Origin: Talinum fruticosum
Taxonomy: Eukaryota; Streptophyta; Magnoliopsida; Caryophyllales; Talinaceae
DNA: 64,000 bases
NCBI GenBank assembly: GCA_021018815.1
Contig: JAITYX010000010.1
Coordinates: 1,798,001 to 1,862,000 of the forward strand
Reading direction: 5' to 3'
Positions 1 to 9,531 of this stretch are shown here, one piece after another. A program made the position numbers and the translations under genes. The notes below the pieces were generated by a model. The model searched no databases. It was not told the origin of the DNA and worked only from the letters and a program-made list of their open reading frames with translations. Position 1 is the first letter of the stretch, and each line of letters opens with the position of its first letter.

Positions 1-99
1 ATTACAGAGTTAGAAAAAATAAAAGGGGATATTCGGCCCGGCTAGCCACCGTTGTCCGGGTTGTGGCTGGCGCCGGCCACGACATGGCCTAGTTGGGCC

Positions 100-1341
100 A
101 GGCTTGGCCCACCGTCTAAGGTCGTGCTAAATATAGTATTTTTTAATTGATCCTCGCTAGTTAGGGCTAAACTTTCCCCGTGGATCCCGAATTGGCGCTA
201 TAATCTCTTTAAGTACCAAATCCCCAAATTTGCGGTGTTTCGAGGCTTTTTCTTTTGTTGAATGCCCTTGATATACATGCCTAGTATATTTGGACATTGT
301 ACAGGGTATTGAGGTGCCTTTCGTCTAGCAACACCAACTCTTTGAGCGTGCTTTAGCCCACTCAGCTTTTGGAATTTGACTTTCAATGATTATTATTAAC
401 GAAGGAATGTCAATCTTTATTGGAAGGACTACTTCCATGCCATATACTAGGGACTAAGATGTTGCTCTCGTAGAGGTTCCGATGGATGTTCGATAGCCCA
501 ATAAAGCAAAGCGCAGCTTGTTAGGCTAATCCTTATAGCAAACAACCATCTTTTCCGAGTATTTTACGAATGTTCTTGTTAGCGGCCTTCACCGCTCTGT
601 TGGTTTGAGGACGATAAAGAGAGGACTTATGGTGCTTGATTTTGTATCTATCCAACAAGTCTGCTACCTCCTTAAAATGACTACCATGGTCAAATCATGA
701 GGCACCCCATAATGGCAAATGATGTTTCGATTGATTAGCCACTTGCTTCAATGTCGAGTTGCATATGAGGTCGCTTCTACCCATTTGGTGAAGTAGTCGA
801 TTGCTACTAACACAAATTCATGACCACATGTTCCTTTAGGGGTCACCTTGCCAATAATGTCTATTCCCCAAATTGAGAATGGCTAAGGAGATGCTAGTGT
901 TGTGAGAAATGATGGTGGTTGGTGCTGTAAATTTGCATACACCGACACTTATGGCATTTTCTAACAAACTCATGGCAGATCGCCATGGTCGACCAATAAT
1001 ATCCAAGTCTCTCGAATCTTCCGAACCAACATCTTACCATTCATATGGAGTCCACACTCCCCACCATGATTCTCATCCATAATGTGCTTTGCTTCATGTT
1101 GGTTGACACAAAGTAAGCTTATCCAAATGCTAGTTTTCTTATACAGTTGCCCTTGATTAATGAAGAATTGGCCAACCAACATCCTAATGGCTCGTTGGGC
1201 TCTAGGTGTGGAGTCCAATGGGTACTCATGATTATCAAGATATTGATAAATGTCATGATACCAACTATCTTGGTCGATATTAGACATTCTTAACTCATAG
1301 ACGTGCGCTAGTTGACTCCGTTGCTCTATGTGGATGAGCAT
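100..1341 (-). pseudogene. Tat-like integrase, broken
   Basis: Integrase joins retrotransposon cDNA to chromosomal DNA. The open segment 970-1341 is the linker between RNase H and integrase (WYHDIYQYLDNHEYP, then HMNGKMLVRKIRETW). Further along the minus strand come the catalytic-core motif DYFTKWVEA with the first Asp (about 790-815), DHGSHFKEVADL with the second Asp (about 650-690), and PQTNRAVKAANK (about 575-610). The family normally has Glu in GAVEAANK; here the codon at 587-589 reads Lys, so the third catalytic residue is lost. A C-terminal segment with GDLVLKEIIAPIRDPRGKF lies at about 150-230. Frameshifts separate the blocks. The 1-100 stretch is GC-rich and shows no recognised feature. 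Confidence 0.8.
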
Positions 1342-3060
1342 TGAATAAATGTCGTTAGGATATTAATCATGGATGCTAATTTGGCTAACGCATCCGCAAA
1401 TTGGTTGTCATCCCTAGGAAGGTAGGTGAAGGAAATATTCTCTAAATGCTTGGATAGATCGACTAAGCGCACTTGGTCGAGTGCCAAGGCTTTACTACCT
1501 ACCTTCTATTTTTGTGAAATCGATTAATGATCGACCGGAGTCATCGACAACCCCGATACTCGCGACCCCGATCTCTACAAGTGGCTTCAAGTCTCGTAAT
1601 ACACGCTTCATACTTTGCGGCGTTGTTGGTGACCTCGAAGTGTAATTTGACCGAAATGGGAGTATGTGCTTCTTCCGGTGAGACTAGAACAATCCATACT
1701 CCAAAGCCCTTCGATTAGAAGCGTCGTCAAAGTACATTGTCTAAATGTTCATCTCTACTTGTAAGATATTTTTGTTTAGAAAGTCGAGATGTTTGAGTTG
1801 CGATTCGATTATAAGTAGATGAGCTAGAAATTTCGACATTACCCTTTCTTTGATTGCTTTTTAAGGGACATATTTGAGTTTAAATTCTTACAGACATGAC
1901 ATTCCATCTTGCTATCTTACTCGTTGATGGTTGATTGCTCAAGTATATACTTAATGGGATTCATCGGTGCTACCATATGTACCGTGTGGGCTAACATGTA
2001 GTGTCCGAGTTTCTTGGTAGCCCGGACTAATGCCAATGATGTCTTCTCTAATGGCGTATATCTAGTCTCGTAATTTAGGAATTTCTTGCTCATGTAATAA
2101 ATCCGTGCTCCTCCTTTTCCTCTCGTTGAGCTAGCATGGCTCCTATAGCTGCCTCTGTCATGGTGAGGTACGTAGTAAAGTTTTCCCTAGTTGGGACGAA
2201 ACTAGCACTCGGAGGATTAGCTAGGTATTCCTTAACCTTCTCGAATGCTTGTTGACACTCGACATCCCAAATGGGCTCAAATCCTTTCTTCAATTTCTTG
2301 AAAATAGGTTCACATACCATAGTTAGTTTTGATATGAAACGACCGGTGTACTATAAACATCCTAGGAAACCCCTTATCTCTTTTTCTATATTAGGCAGCG
2401 AGATCCCCTGAATGGCTTTGATCTTGGATAGATGAACTTCAATTCCTCTAAGACTAATAACATAGCCTAATAGTTTACCCGAGGTTACTCCAAAGGCACA
2501 CTTTTGAGGGTCGAGGTGCATGTTGTATTTTCGTAGTCTTTGGAAGAACTTTCTCAGCCGGATAGGTGCCCCTGCCCTTTCTTTGAACTTTATAATCATG
2601 TCATCCACATAGACCTCGACTTCTTTTTGGATCATGTCATGCGAGTAATGTTGTAGCCGTCCTCTCGGTATGTTGCACCGACATTCTTGGGCCCAAATGG
2701 CATCACCACATAACAATATCTCCCCTATTGAGTGATGAAGGTCGTCTTCTCCATACTTTCTTCAACCATCTTCACGTAATTGTACGCAATATAGCCGTCC
2801 ATGAAAGGATGCAAAGCATGACCTGCTGTGTAATCTACCAGGATGTCGATATGAGGTAGCGGGAAATCATCTTTAGGGCTTACCTTATTCAGATCTCTAA
2901 AGTCGACACACATCTAAACTCTGCTATCCTTCTTTGAAACCGGTACTATATTTGCTACCTATTGAGGATAGTGAACTACCTTGATGAACCCAACCTCTAA
3001 TTGCTTCCGGACCTCTTTATTAATCTTCGATGCCCACTCGGGTTCTATCCTTCTCAACTT
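1342..3060 (-). pseudogene. Tat-like reverse transcriptase / RNase H, broken
   Basis: These domains copy element RNA into cDNA and remove the RNA strand. The RT fingers/palm segment at 2725-2913 begins CVDFRDLNKVSPKDDFPLPHI. The palm at 2351-2716 holds the catalytic YVDDM motif, followed by GKLLGYVISLRGIEV and EKEIRGFLG, typical of plant Tat-type RT. The RT/RNase H connection is at 2090-2320 (FEPIWDVECQQAFEKVKEYL), and RNase H residues continue to about 1350 (LPRDDNQFADALAKLAS). Stops at 2717-2724, 2321-2350 and several frameshifts break the frame. The catalytic Asp pair in YVDD is still encoded, but no continuous product can be made. Confidence 0.85.
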
Positions 3061-3959
3061 CGCTGAATTGGCTTAGCGTCCTCGTAAAGTGAAATTTTGC
3101 GTTCCGCTATACTTGGATGTATCCTCGACATGTCTTTGTAAGACCATGCAAAGACATCTATAAACTCTATAAGGAGCGAAGTAAATTGCTTATGCTCTTC
3201 TCCAGCGTTTTCCCAATCTTAACCTCTTGGTGTTGATCAACCGATCCTAGATTAATTGTTATCGTTTTCTCTATTATTGGTTAGAGATTTTAATGATCTT
3301 CCATATATTTTATTAATTCTTTAGGGATTTCTTATTCATCATTAGAGGCAAAACAATTAAAAACAAGAGCAGAAAGGTTTACTTTATTGAACGAAGCAAC
3401 GAATACATCGGACTTAGAAACTGAAGATACAAAACTAGAATTAACAGAATTGGGAAAAGAACTAGAAATAACATAAGAGGAATAAAAAGCCCTAGTACTA
3501 GACTCGGGAAGGGGATGTTCTCCTAAGCTAACATCGAATTCCCGGCCCTCCTTGGCAGCGAGTCGAAGTAACATGCTTATTCCCTTCATTATCAACGTTG
3601 GTGATGAATGTGGATGGATCAAACCGCACATGTGACATGGCTCATGATAGTATTGAGACCGAATTCCGTCCCGAATTCTTCTCTTTCCCGAACAAAAGAC
3701 CAAAAGATTATTCACGACCAGGTTGGTCCGAGTCCGGTGTGGACTATTCCTCTTATAGGAGGTAGGGTGCCTCCTTTTCTAGTATGCAACAGTCACTGAA
3801 AATCTCAAAGCCAGGTACCGTAACACCCTTCTCTTCGAGGTAGTAGGGTTCGGGAAAACCATAATAGCGAAAGTCATCTCCTTCTTTTAAGAATTGCCCG
3901 TTTAGAATATAGGGAAAGGGCTTAATAGAACGGACTATGTGAGGTGCAATCCTCTTAAT
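3061..3959 (-). pseudogene. Tat-like polyprotein linker between protease and RT, poorly conserved
   Basis: This stretch lies between recognisable protease and RT segments. The longest open piece is 3332-3715 on the minus strand (127 codons), rich in Ser and Asn, with no motif I recognise. Tat-type polyproteins carry an acidic, variable linker here, so remnant linker coding sequence is the simplest reading. A plus-strand ORF at 3608-3799 overlaps it and shows no sign of being a gene. Confidence 0.5.
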
Positions 3960-4790
3960 TTAAATCTCCCACTTGGCTTGGGCTGCTTCCTTAGTAGTAG
4001 GTCGATAGCCTAGCCCAAATCTATAGTTGTTAGTGGGTTCAAGAGATGGAAAGATAGGGTGGTGTGCGCTTCTTCCCGGAGCTAGACCCGGAAAGTACCC
4101 TTTCTTTCTAAGCATTGAATGGACACTAGGGTTTCCATAAGGATTGAAGTTAAGCGATGCTTCTTCCTTATTTAAGCCAGCGACAGTCTCAAATCCATAT
4201 ATTTCCTCGTCATTGGCATCGTGCTTGATCTCAACCACGGATTCCTTAGAATTGATAGTAGCACACAAATTATCCCCAGTTAACGGTTACAACTTGACCT
4301 TTTATGATCATCTTAACCTTCGATGCGAGTGTAGAGGGCACTACTTGATGATCATGTAACCAAGGGAGTCCGAGGAGTAAGTTGGATGTAGCTGGGATAT
4401 CTAGGACTTGGAATTCAATGTTTCTTTCTACTGGTCGTATATTGATTGGTAAGACCAACGTTCCTAAGACTTGTTCTCTTATAGTTTTCGTAAGCTCGGA
4501 GATGGACAATCTGTTTAGAGAGTTGTTGCTCTATAATTCCTAACCTTCTAGGGGTTCTCCAAGGACGGACATTCACTACTCGATCCATTGTCTACTAAGG
4601 TTAAGGGAACAAACTTGTTGATGCAAGTTATAGTTAAATAAAGGGCATTATTATGTGCGACGCCTTCCTCGGGGAGATCCTTTTGATCAAAAGTAATGGT
4701 TCTATCCCCACAATTAACCAATCTTGCTACCTCCTCGTGCATGGTTTCGGGAGAGACCTCAATTTTGCTAAGTGTGTCAATCAAAGCCTA
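3960..4790 (-). pseudogene. Tat-like aspartic protease and G-patch-like segment, broken
   Basis: The protease matures the gag-pol polyprotein. The minus-strand piece 4548-4784 ends in VPLTLVDNGSSSE, matching the DNGS form of the retroviral-type active-site loop used by plant Tat elements. The next piece, 4270-4509, holds LLLGLPWLHDHQVVPSTL, the conserved C-terminal protease motif (usually LLGRPWIH). The piece 3960-4268 has RKKGYFPGLAPGR and YRFGLGYRPTTKEA, glycine-spaced motifs resembling the G-patch-like region that follows protease in Tat/Ogre elements. A break near 4510-4550 separates the active-site loop from the rest. Confidence 0.75.
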
Positions 4791-5735
4791 CCTATATTTC
4801 TAGGAAGCGAGATATTAGTTTCCATATCAAAATACTAGCTTTAAACTTCGAAGCTCGTTTAAGGATTGGGTCTTCCTCTTTTGTAGCTTCGGGCTCTTTT
4901 GGGGCTTCCCGAGTCTATTGTGGACCTAGAGGTGGATTATGTCGTTCGGATCTAGTAAGGAATTGGATTTCGAACCCTTAGGTTCTCCCCAAAAGTCTTC
5001 TTCTTCTAAGGGTGGTGTGCTCTAGAAGTCGTCATTGTTTTCGTATATATTGTTTCTCTTTTTGTAAACATCTTCTTCATCACTTACCTATAGCCCATGG
5101 ACTTCTAGATTTAAAGAAGGCAAGCTAAGAAGTGGTTTGGACTCATCGATGTCTTGAATGAAGACAGACGGATCCCAATGACCCGAGAAGGGTTTAGTGA
5201 AAGTAGCTAAGGTGCCACTAAAAGGATTTTTGTTGTTACAAGGTTTTATGGCGGCCCTAGGTAAAGGGAGTTTACCATTTCGAAACATACTCTCTAGTTT
5301 GTTCTTGAATGTCCAACACTCGTTCGATGTCGTGTCCTCGTGCACGATGGTATTTACAAAATTTTCCGCGTCGTAGTTTTTGAACTGTTTCGCGATTTCG
5401 ATTCTGCTCTAATGGGTGGCAATTCTATCTTTCCCTTAGCCAATAGACAGATCAAGGGCATGAGTATAGGTATTATCAATAGGAGTGTAGTCAGTATATT
5501 TGTTAAGGGCATTGACATTTGCACCCCTATTAGTATTGCTCGTATTTGAGGTTTTCTTATCTTTGGATTAATAATTACCTCTATATCCTGTCGCGACTTT
5601 TGTGGTCATGGTGGACAGTTCCTCTTCTACCAGTATGTCAACATCTCTAAGGGTTGAAAAGTTCATCATGGGTAAGAATTTGAGGTGCTCGATTCTAGTT
5701 GGGCTGAAGGTTTTTCACAATGATCTTGACTTGAC
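4791..5735 (-). pseudogene. Tat-like gag C-terminal/protease N-terminal region, unresolved
   Basis: This stretch lies between the gag capsid segment and the protease. The longest minus-strand open piece is 5088-5345 (85 codons, with SGHWDPSVFIQDIDESKPLLSL). I do not recognise a domain. Its position fits the end of gag. No zinc knuckle is visible. Several short plus-strand ORFs here look like shadows. Confidence 0.45.
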
Positions 5736-5947
5736 CTTTTAGGAGGGTCGGTCTACCATGTGGGCAGCCTTTGCTCTCCATCCGGTGAGGAACTCGTTAA
5801 AGCTTTCTTTCTCTCCTTGCTTGATTAAGTCCAAGTCTCCGAGAGTGACTGGTAAATCGGTGTTATAGGAGTATTGATGTAGGAACTCCTTGCACAAATC
5901 AGTCCAAGTAGGTAACCTTGCATGGGTCGACCGCGTTATACCACTTC
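5736..5947 (-). pseudogene. Tat-like gag, C-terminal capsid part, separated by LTR insertion
   Basis: Gag forms the virus-like particle that packages element RNA. The minus-strand translation has KWYNAVDP at about 5920-5945, followed by TWTDLCKEFLHQYSYNTDL and EKESFNEFLTGWRAKAAHMV. This matches the conserved capsid region of plant Tat/Ogre gag (the W-x-D-L...F...Y-x-x-N and E-S-x-x-E/F...W-R pattern). The N-terminal half lies beyond the B LTR at 7495 and upward. The join falls inside the ...NVMKWYN... stretch, so the LTR landed in an existing capsid ORF. Confidence 0.75.
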
Positions 5948-6020
5948 GATGTATAGTGGCACGCTCCGATACCAAATTTGATGTATAGTGGCACGCTCTA
6001 ATACCAAATTGGTGTATAGC
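5948..6020 (-). repeat. Tandem LTR-end/PBS units (32 bp)
   Basis: Two 32-bp units start at 5948 and 5980, each GATGTATAGTGGCACGCTC followed by [CG/TA]ATACCAAATT, and a third partial unit starts at 6012. On the minus strand each unit reads LTR end (ACTATACATCA), then a spacer, then TGGTAT[T/C][A/G]GAGC, which is the initiator-Met PBS. Confidence 0.8.
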
Positions 6021-7494
6021 TAGGGTGGATGGAAAAAGGGATAGAAAAGTGGTCAAGGTGCAAAGAAGAAAAACCGGGCGATTGGCCTTCTCTAGTGCGA
6101 TCTTGGGAGATTAGAGTGATGGAAGGGTAAATGGTGGAATTTGGAGGTGAAATTCGGAAGGGGAGGTCTTGGGGAGGTTAGGAAAAGGTGGTAAAAGTTG
6201 GGGTTCATTCAAGGTCGGGATCATCTTGAACAAAAGGCAAACAGAAAGTCTCGCTGGGCTGGCTTCCGGATTGACGAGTCTTTGTTTGTTTTGGAGGTGG
6301 GGGTTGGGATAGTGTTTGGATGGAGCTATAATTTGGAGGGGGAGTTCTGGAAGGAGCTGGGAGGAGGTGGTAAAAAGTGAGGATTCATTCGAGTTCGGGA
6401 TCACCTCGAACCGATGGCGCAAACTCTATCTCGCTGGGCTGGAGTCTAGAATGACAGGCTCTAGGTGTTTTAATGAAGGAGGTCGGACGAATACTTGGAT
6501 TGAGCTGAGATTTGAAGGGGGTGACTCAACGTGTCCAGAGAGGTGTGGGTGAAATTTGGAATGAAGAGGGTTTATATTTTTGGAGTTTTGGATTTTTGAA
6601 GTTGGGTAACCTGGATAGTACCAAGGTTCTCAAGACGAAACACCACCTTGAAAAGTCTTGGGGCACCTCTCGCTTGGCTAGATACAGAAACACCACTAGC
6701 TAGCTTAAGGACTCAAAGGACACCACCAAGTTGCCAAACTTGGATACAACATTTGAGAATTTAAGGGGCCGAGTAATCCAACTCGAAAGAGCAATTCAGC
6801 TCAAAATTCATATATTCATCATCAAAAGTTGTATGTTTTACATGGCTGAATGCTTAGGCTATTTATAGGGAAATAAAACATGCTGAAAATTAAATAAAGC
6901 TAAAACATAATCTAAGGCCTAAAACAGAGGTTACAAGATCAATGGCCTAAAATGTATTAGCCCCTTTTCCAAGCCAACTTGAGAACATGTGGCTAAAATG
7001 AAAGCTGATTTTCAGCCAAGTATTCCTTTCCCCTTGCACAAGATAGCTTGTAATTGGTCCAACACATTCTTCTTCCACTAGTGTTAGTGCTTGGGATTTC
7101 TTCTTGATTTTTCCTTTGGGCCAGCCATGCATGCCTTTTCTTGGTAGCTGATTTTGATGATTAAAACTTGGTTTTGTTGGTCTTAGAAACCATTAGGGAA
7201 GCATGTAAAAATACGCAGCATGTAACAAAAATACTTGGTTCGGCTCCTTGGGTATTTTGGACCAACCTTTGTGCCATAAAATGCTTTACTCCTTAAGCAT
7301 TATTTATTTATGTACTAATTGTCATTGAATGACAATTTTCATGGCCCTTCAAACCTCTTTAAACCTTAGCTCGGTTTGCATTTACATGGACTAGCATAGG
7401 AGTTTTTGGTGTAAAAATAAGCTTGACTCCTTTTATGCCTTAGCTTGAGAACCCCTTGACTCTTGGAAATTAAGTATGGATAGAAATATCCATC
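5948..7494 (-). repeat. B-family solo LTR in Tat gag
   Basis: In minus orientation the LTR starts near 7494 with GATGGATATTTCTATCC and ends near 5948 in CACTATACATC. A TATA-like CTATTTATAG lies at about 6857-6868 (minus-strand TATAAATAG). It is flanked on both sides by Tat gag, so it is a solo LTR, not a full element. The 3' end is extended by tandem 32-bp PBS-containing units. A clean 5-bp TSD is not visible; both junctions look eroded. LTR-derived ORFs on either strand are treated as noise. Confidence 0.8.
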
Positions 7495-8102
7495 TAATTC
7501 ATTACATTAGTATTGAATGTCCATGGGAAGATAATGTGGTTAGTGTCTTCCGGAATGTTCTTAAGATTCATTGCTCCTAACAAGTTGCAAACATGATGAT
7601 GGGGATTCTTAGAACCTCTAAACTTGATATCGGGCACGATAAACTTAGGAGGTAGCTTCTCTTTAGGGATTGAAGTGAATTCCTTATGATCAATGTAATG
7701 ATTATTGAACATGGATGACTCCCTTAACATCTCGCTCTATTTGATCTACACGTGGATCGGGATGAGGTTTTGATTCATGCTTAGGGAATTCGTGTTTAGG
7801 ACTATTTAGAGGAGACAAACTAGGTGATGGTGGAGGACCTAATCTCCCTCCTCTTCTTAAGCATTCTGCCTTTTCATCTCTCTTACTTGTTCTTCAATAG
7901 CTTTCAGAATAGCCTTAAGATCACTTGATATGGATGTTATCTTCTCATCTTGATCATCCATCCTAGTTTCCACCTTGACTAAGTTCTCATTAAGCAAAGT
8001 GAGAATAGGAGACTGTTCTAGAGATCCATCCATTGGAAGGGAATTCTTTCCAAGTACTATCATACGACGAAGGGTAGACCGAACTGGTGTGGTATGCACC
8101 AA
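7495..8102 (-). pseudogene. Tat-like gag, N-terminal part
   Basis: The minus-strand piece 7494-7730 contains LPPKFIVPDIKFRGSKNPHHH, NLLGAMNLKNIPEDTNHIIF and PWTFNTNVMN, matching the start of the capsid region in Tat/Ogre gag (PPKF.VP.F....P..H followed by an F...L...W pattern). Upstream, 7857-8102 encodes a coiled-coil-like segment (LLNENLVKVETRMDDQDEKI, then AIEEQVREMKRQ), a usual gag N-terminal feature. A break lies between 7731 and 7856. The insertion at 7494 separates it from its C-terminal half at 5736-5947. Confidence 0.7.
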
Positions 8103-8511
8103 AACTTGTCACATCGGTGTAGACCACATAGTAGAACGTAATGTAGAACAGGGAGAATATGTGCTGGACTCCTTGCTGAGGCGTTGTAATCTTTTGGAGC
8201 TCGGATTCGATGATATTCAATTGTCGTATACTTCCCTATTCTCGTAGCCCAAAGGATGAGGCTTAGGACCATGTGAAAGAAGACCACTTTTGGGAGGAAG
8301 GGACTTAAGCACGAGACCCGAAGAGAATAAGAATGCTTTTGTTTGGATGTACGTAAAGAATGGAAAAAATGAAGTTCATGTGATGCCTTATGACTTAGTT
8401 TAGGATGATTCTATGATTTGGCTAATACGTAATGCATGATTGATCCTTAATGAAAAGATGCTTTTAGTTTGGTTAGATGAAATATGATAATGCATTTCTT
8501 TATATTAATTT

Positions 8512-8740
8512 GCAAAATGGACCCACCTAATTTGAGATCAATTTATTTTCGCTAAATGCAAGATGGACTCACCTAATATGAGATGAATTTACTTTGGCTA
8601 AATGCAAGATGAACTCACCTAATCTGAGATTAATTTATTTTGGCTAAATTCAAGATGGACTCACCTAATCTGAGATTAATTTACTTTGGCTAAATGCAAA
8701 TGGACTCACCTAATCTGAGATGAATTTATTTTGGCTAAAT
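8512..8740. repeat. 46-bp minisatellite, five units
   Basis: Units begin at 8512, 8558, 8604, 8650 and 8696. Each has the frame GCAAGATGGACTCACC, TAATCTGAGAT and TTATTTTGGCTAAAT, with a few substitutions; the last unit is 45 bp. Confidence 0.9.
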
Positions 8741-8852
8741 GCAAATGCAAGATGGAAATGTAAAATGAGGACGCAAGAGGAAAGTTAAAAGACATACTCG
8801 ACTAATCAAAAGATAGAGGAGACTATGGTAAGACCCTCTTGGAGTTTTGGCT

Positions 8853-8988
8853 AAATGCACATAATGGACCGACTCTAGGAAAAAAAATTTAGAATGACTC
8901 GGAAGTGCAAGTAATGGACTAACCTAGAAGAGAAAAGGGTAATTTGACTTTTTGCTAAATGTACATAATGGACCGACTCTAGGAAAAA
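8853..8988. repeat. Direct repeat about 101 bp apart
   Basis: CTAAATGCACATAATGGACC followed by GACTCTAGGAAAAAA occurs at 8853-8887 and, with one change, at 8954-8988. A third diverged version (GCAAGTAATGGACTAACC) lies between them, so this is a decayed approximately 50-bp tandem array. Confidence 0.7.
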
Positions 8989-9512
8989 ATTGAGGTATTT
9001 TATTTGCTCCTGGGCTAACCGAAACTCCTCACCTATTCCTAAAGGCTCACAAGTAATGGATTAAATCTAAAACAAACACACTCATCCAAGCATATGAATG
9101 AACGCAAGGTGCCACCTAATAGTCAAGGATTTATGGTCAAATGAGGTTTAGACTCGGTAGGATACATGGTGGCTCATAATCCGAGGATTTGATCTTCCGT
9201 ATGGTGCACGACAAGAGAACATGCTAGAATCCTTAGTGCCTTAAGGTGTACCAAGCGGTGAACTAAGAGCGCATGCTATGAGGGAAGAGGTATCGTTTCC
9301 GTCCGCAATCAAGCCTAATTGGGCCCGCCCGGGATTCCATAGAAGCCTCTAACAAGAAGTGTTAAACAGGGGTAGAATAAATTTGTCCTAGGATCCAATG
9401 ATAGAAATAAACTATGTTCAAAGGTTGCTAAAATGTGGGATGTCTAATGCAGGCACATCACTAGAACTTACTACTTAAATTTTCAACTTTCGCCCTCTTA
9501 ATATGTGATTTG

Positions 9513-9530
9513 TCCCTAGTGGAGTCACCA
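9513..9530 (-). other. Primer-binding site of the Tat-like element
   Basis: The minus strand reads TGGTGACTCCACTAGGGA directly inside the LTR end at 9532. This is close to the TGGCGACTCC-type PBS found in Ogre/Tat elements, often assigned to tRNA-Arg (family knowledge). It fixes the element's 5' end and orientation. Confidence 0.75.
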
Positions 9531-9531
9531 T

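Larger units (their letters stand above)
8103..9512 (-). other. Tat-like leader, non-coding, repeat-bearing
   Basis: This region between gag and the PBS has no supported coding segment. ORFs near 7975-8290 on both strands are short and overlapping. It carries the 46-bp tandem repeats at 8512-8740 and a diverged direct repeat at 8853-8988. Long repetitive leaders are common in Tat/Ogre elements. Confidence 0.6.

Noticed and set aside
1..100. GC-rich stretch at the left edge as a possible host promoter or CpG-rich exon
   Set aside because: It directly follows the integrase C-terminus of the Tat-like element; too short to interpret, and no gene features.
198..386. 62-codon Lys-rich minus ORF as a separate gene
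   Set aside because: A neighbouring frame reads as the integrase C-terminus (GDLVLKEIIAPIRDPRGKF), so this is a shadow.
8490..8760. CRISPR-like regular repeats
   Set aside because: The 46-bp units are contiguous without spacers and lie in a plant retroelement leader.
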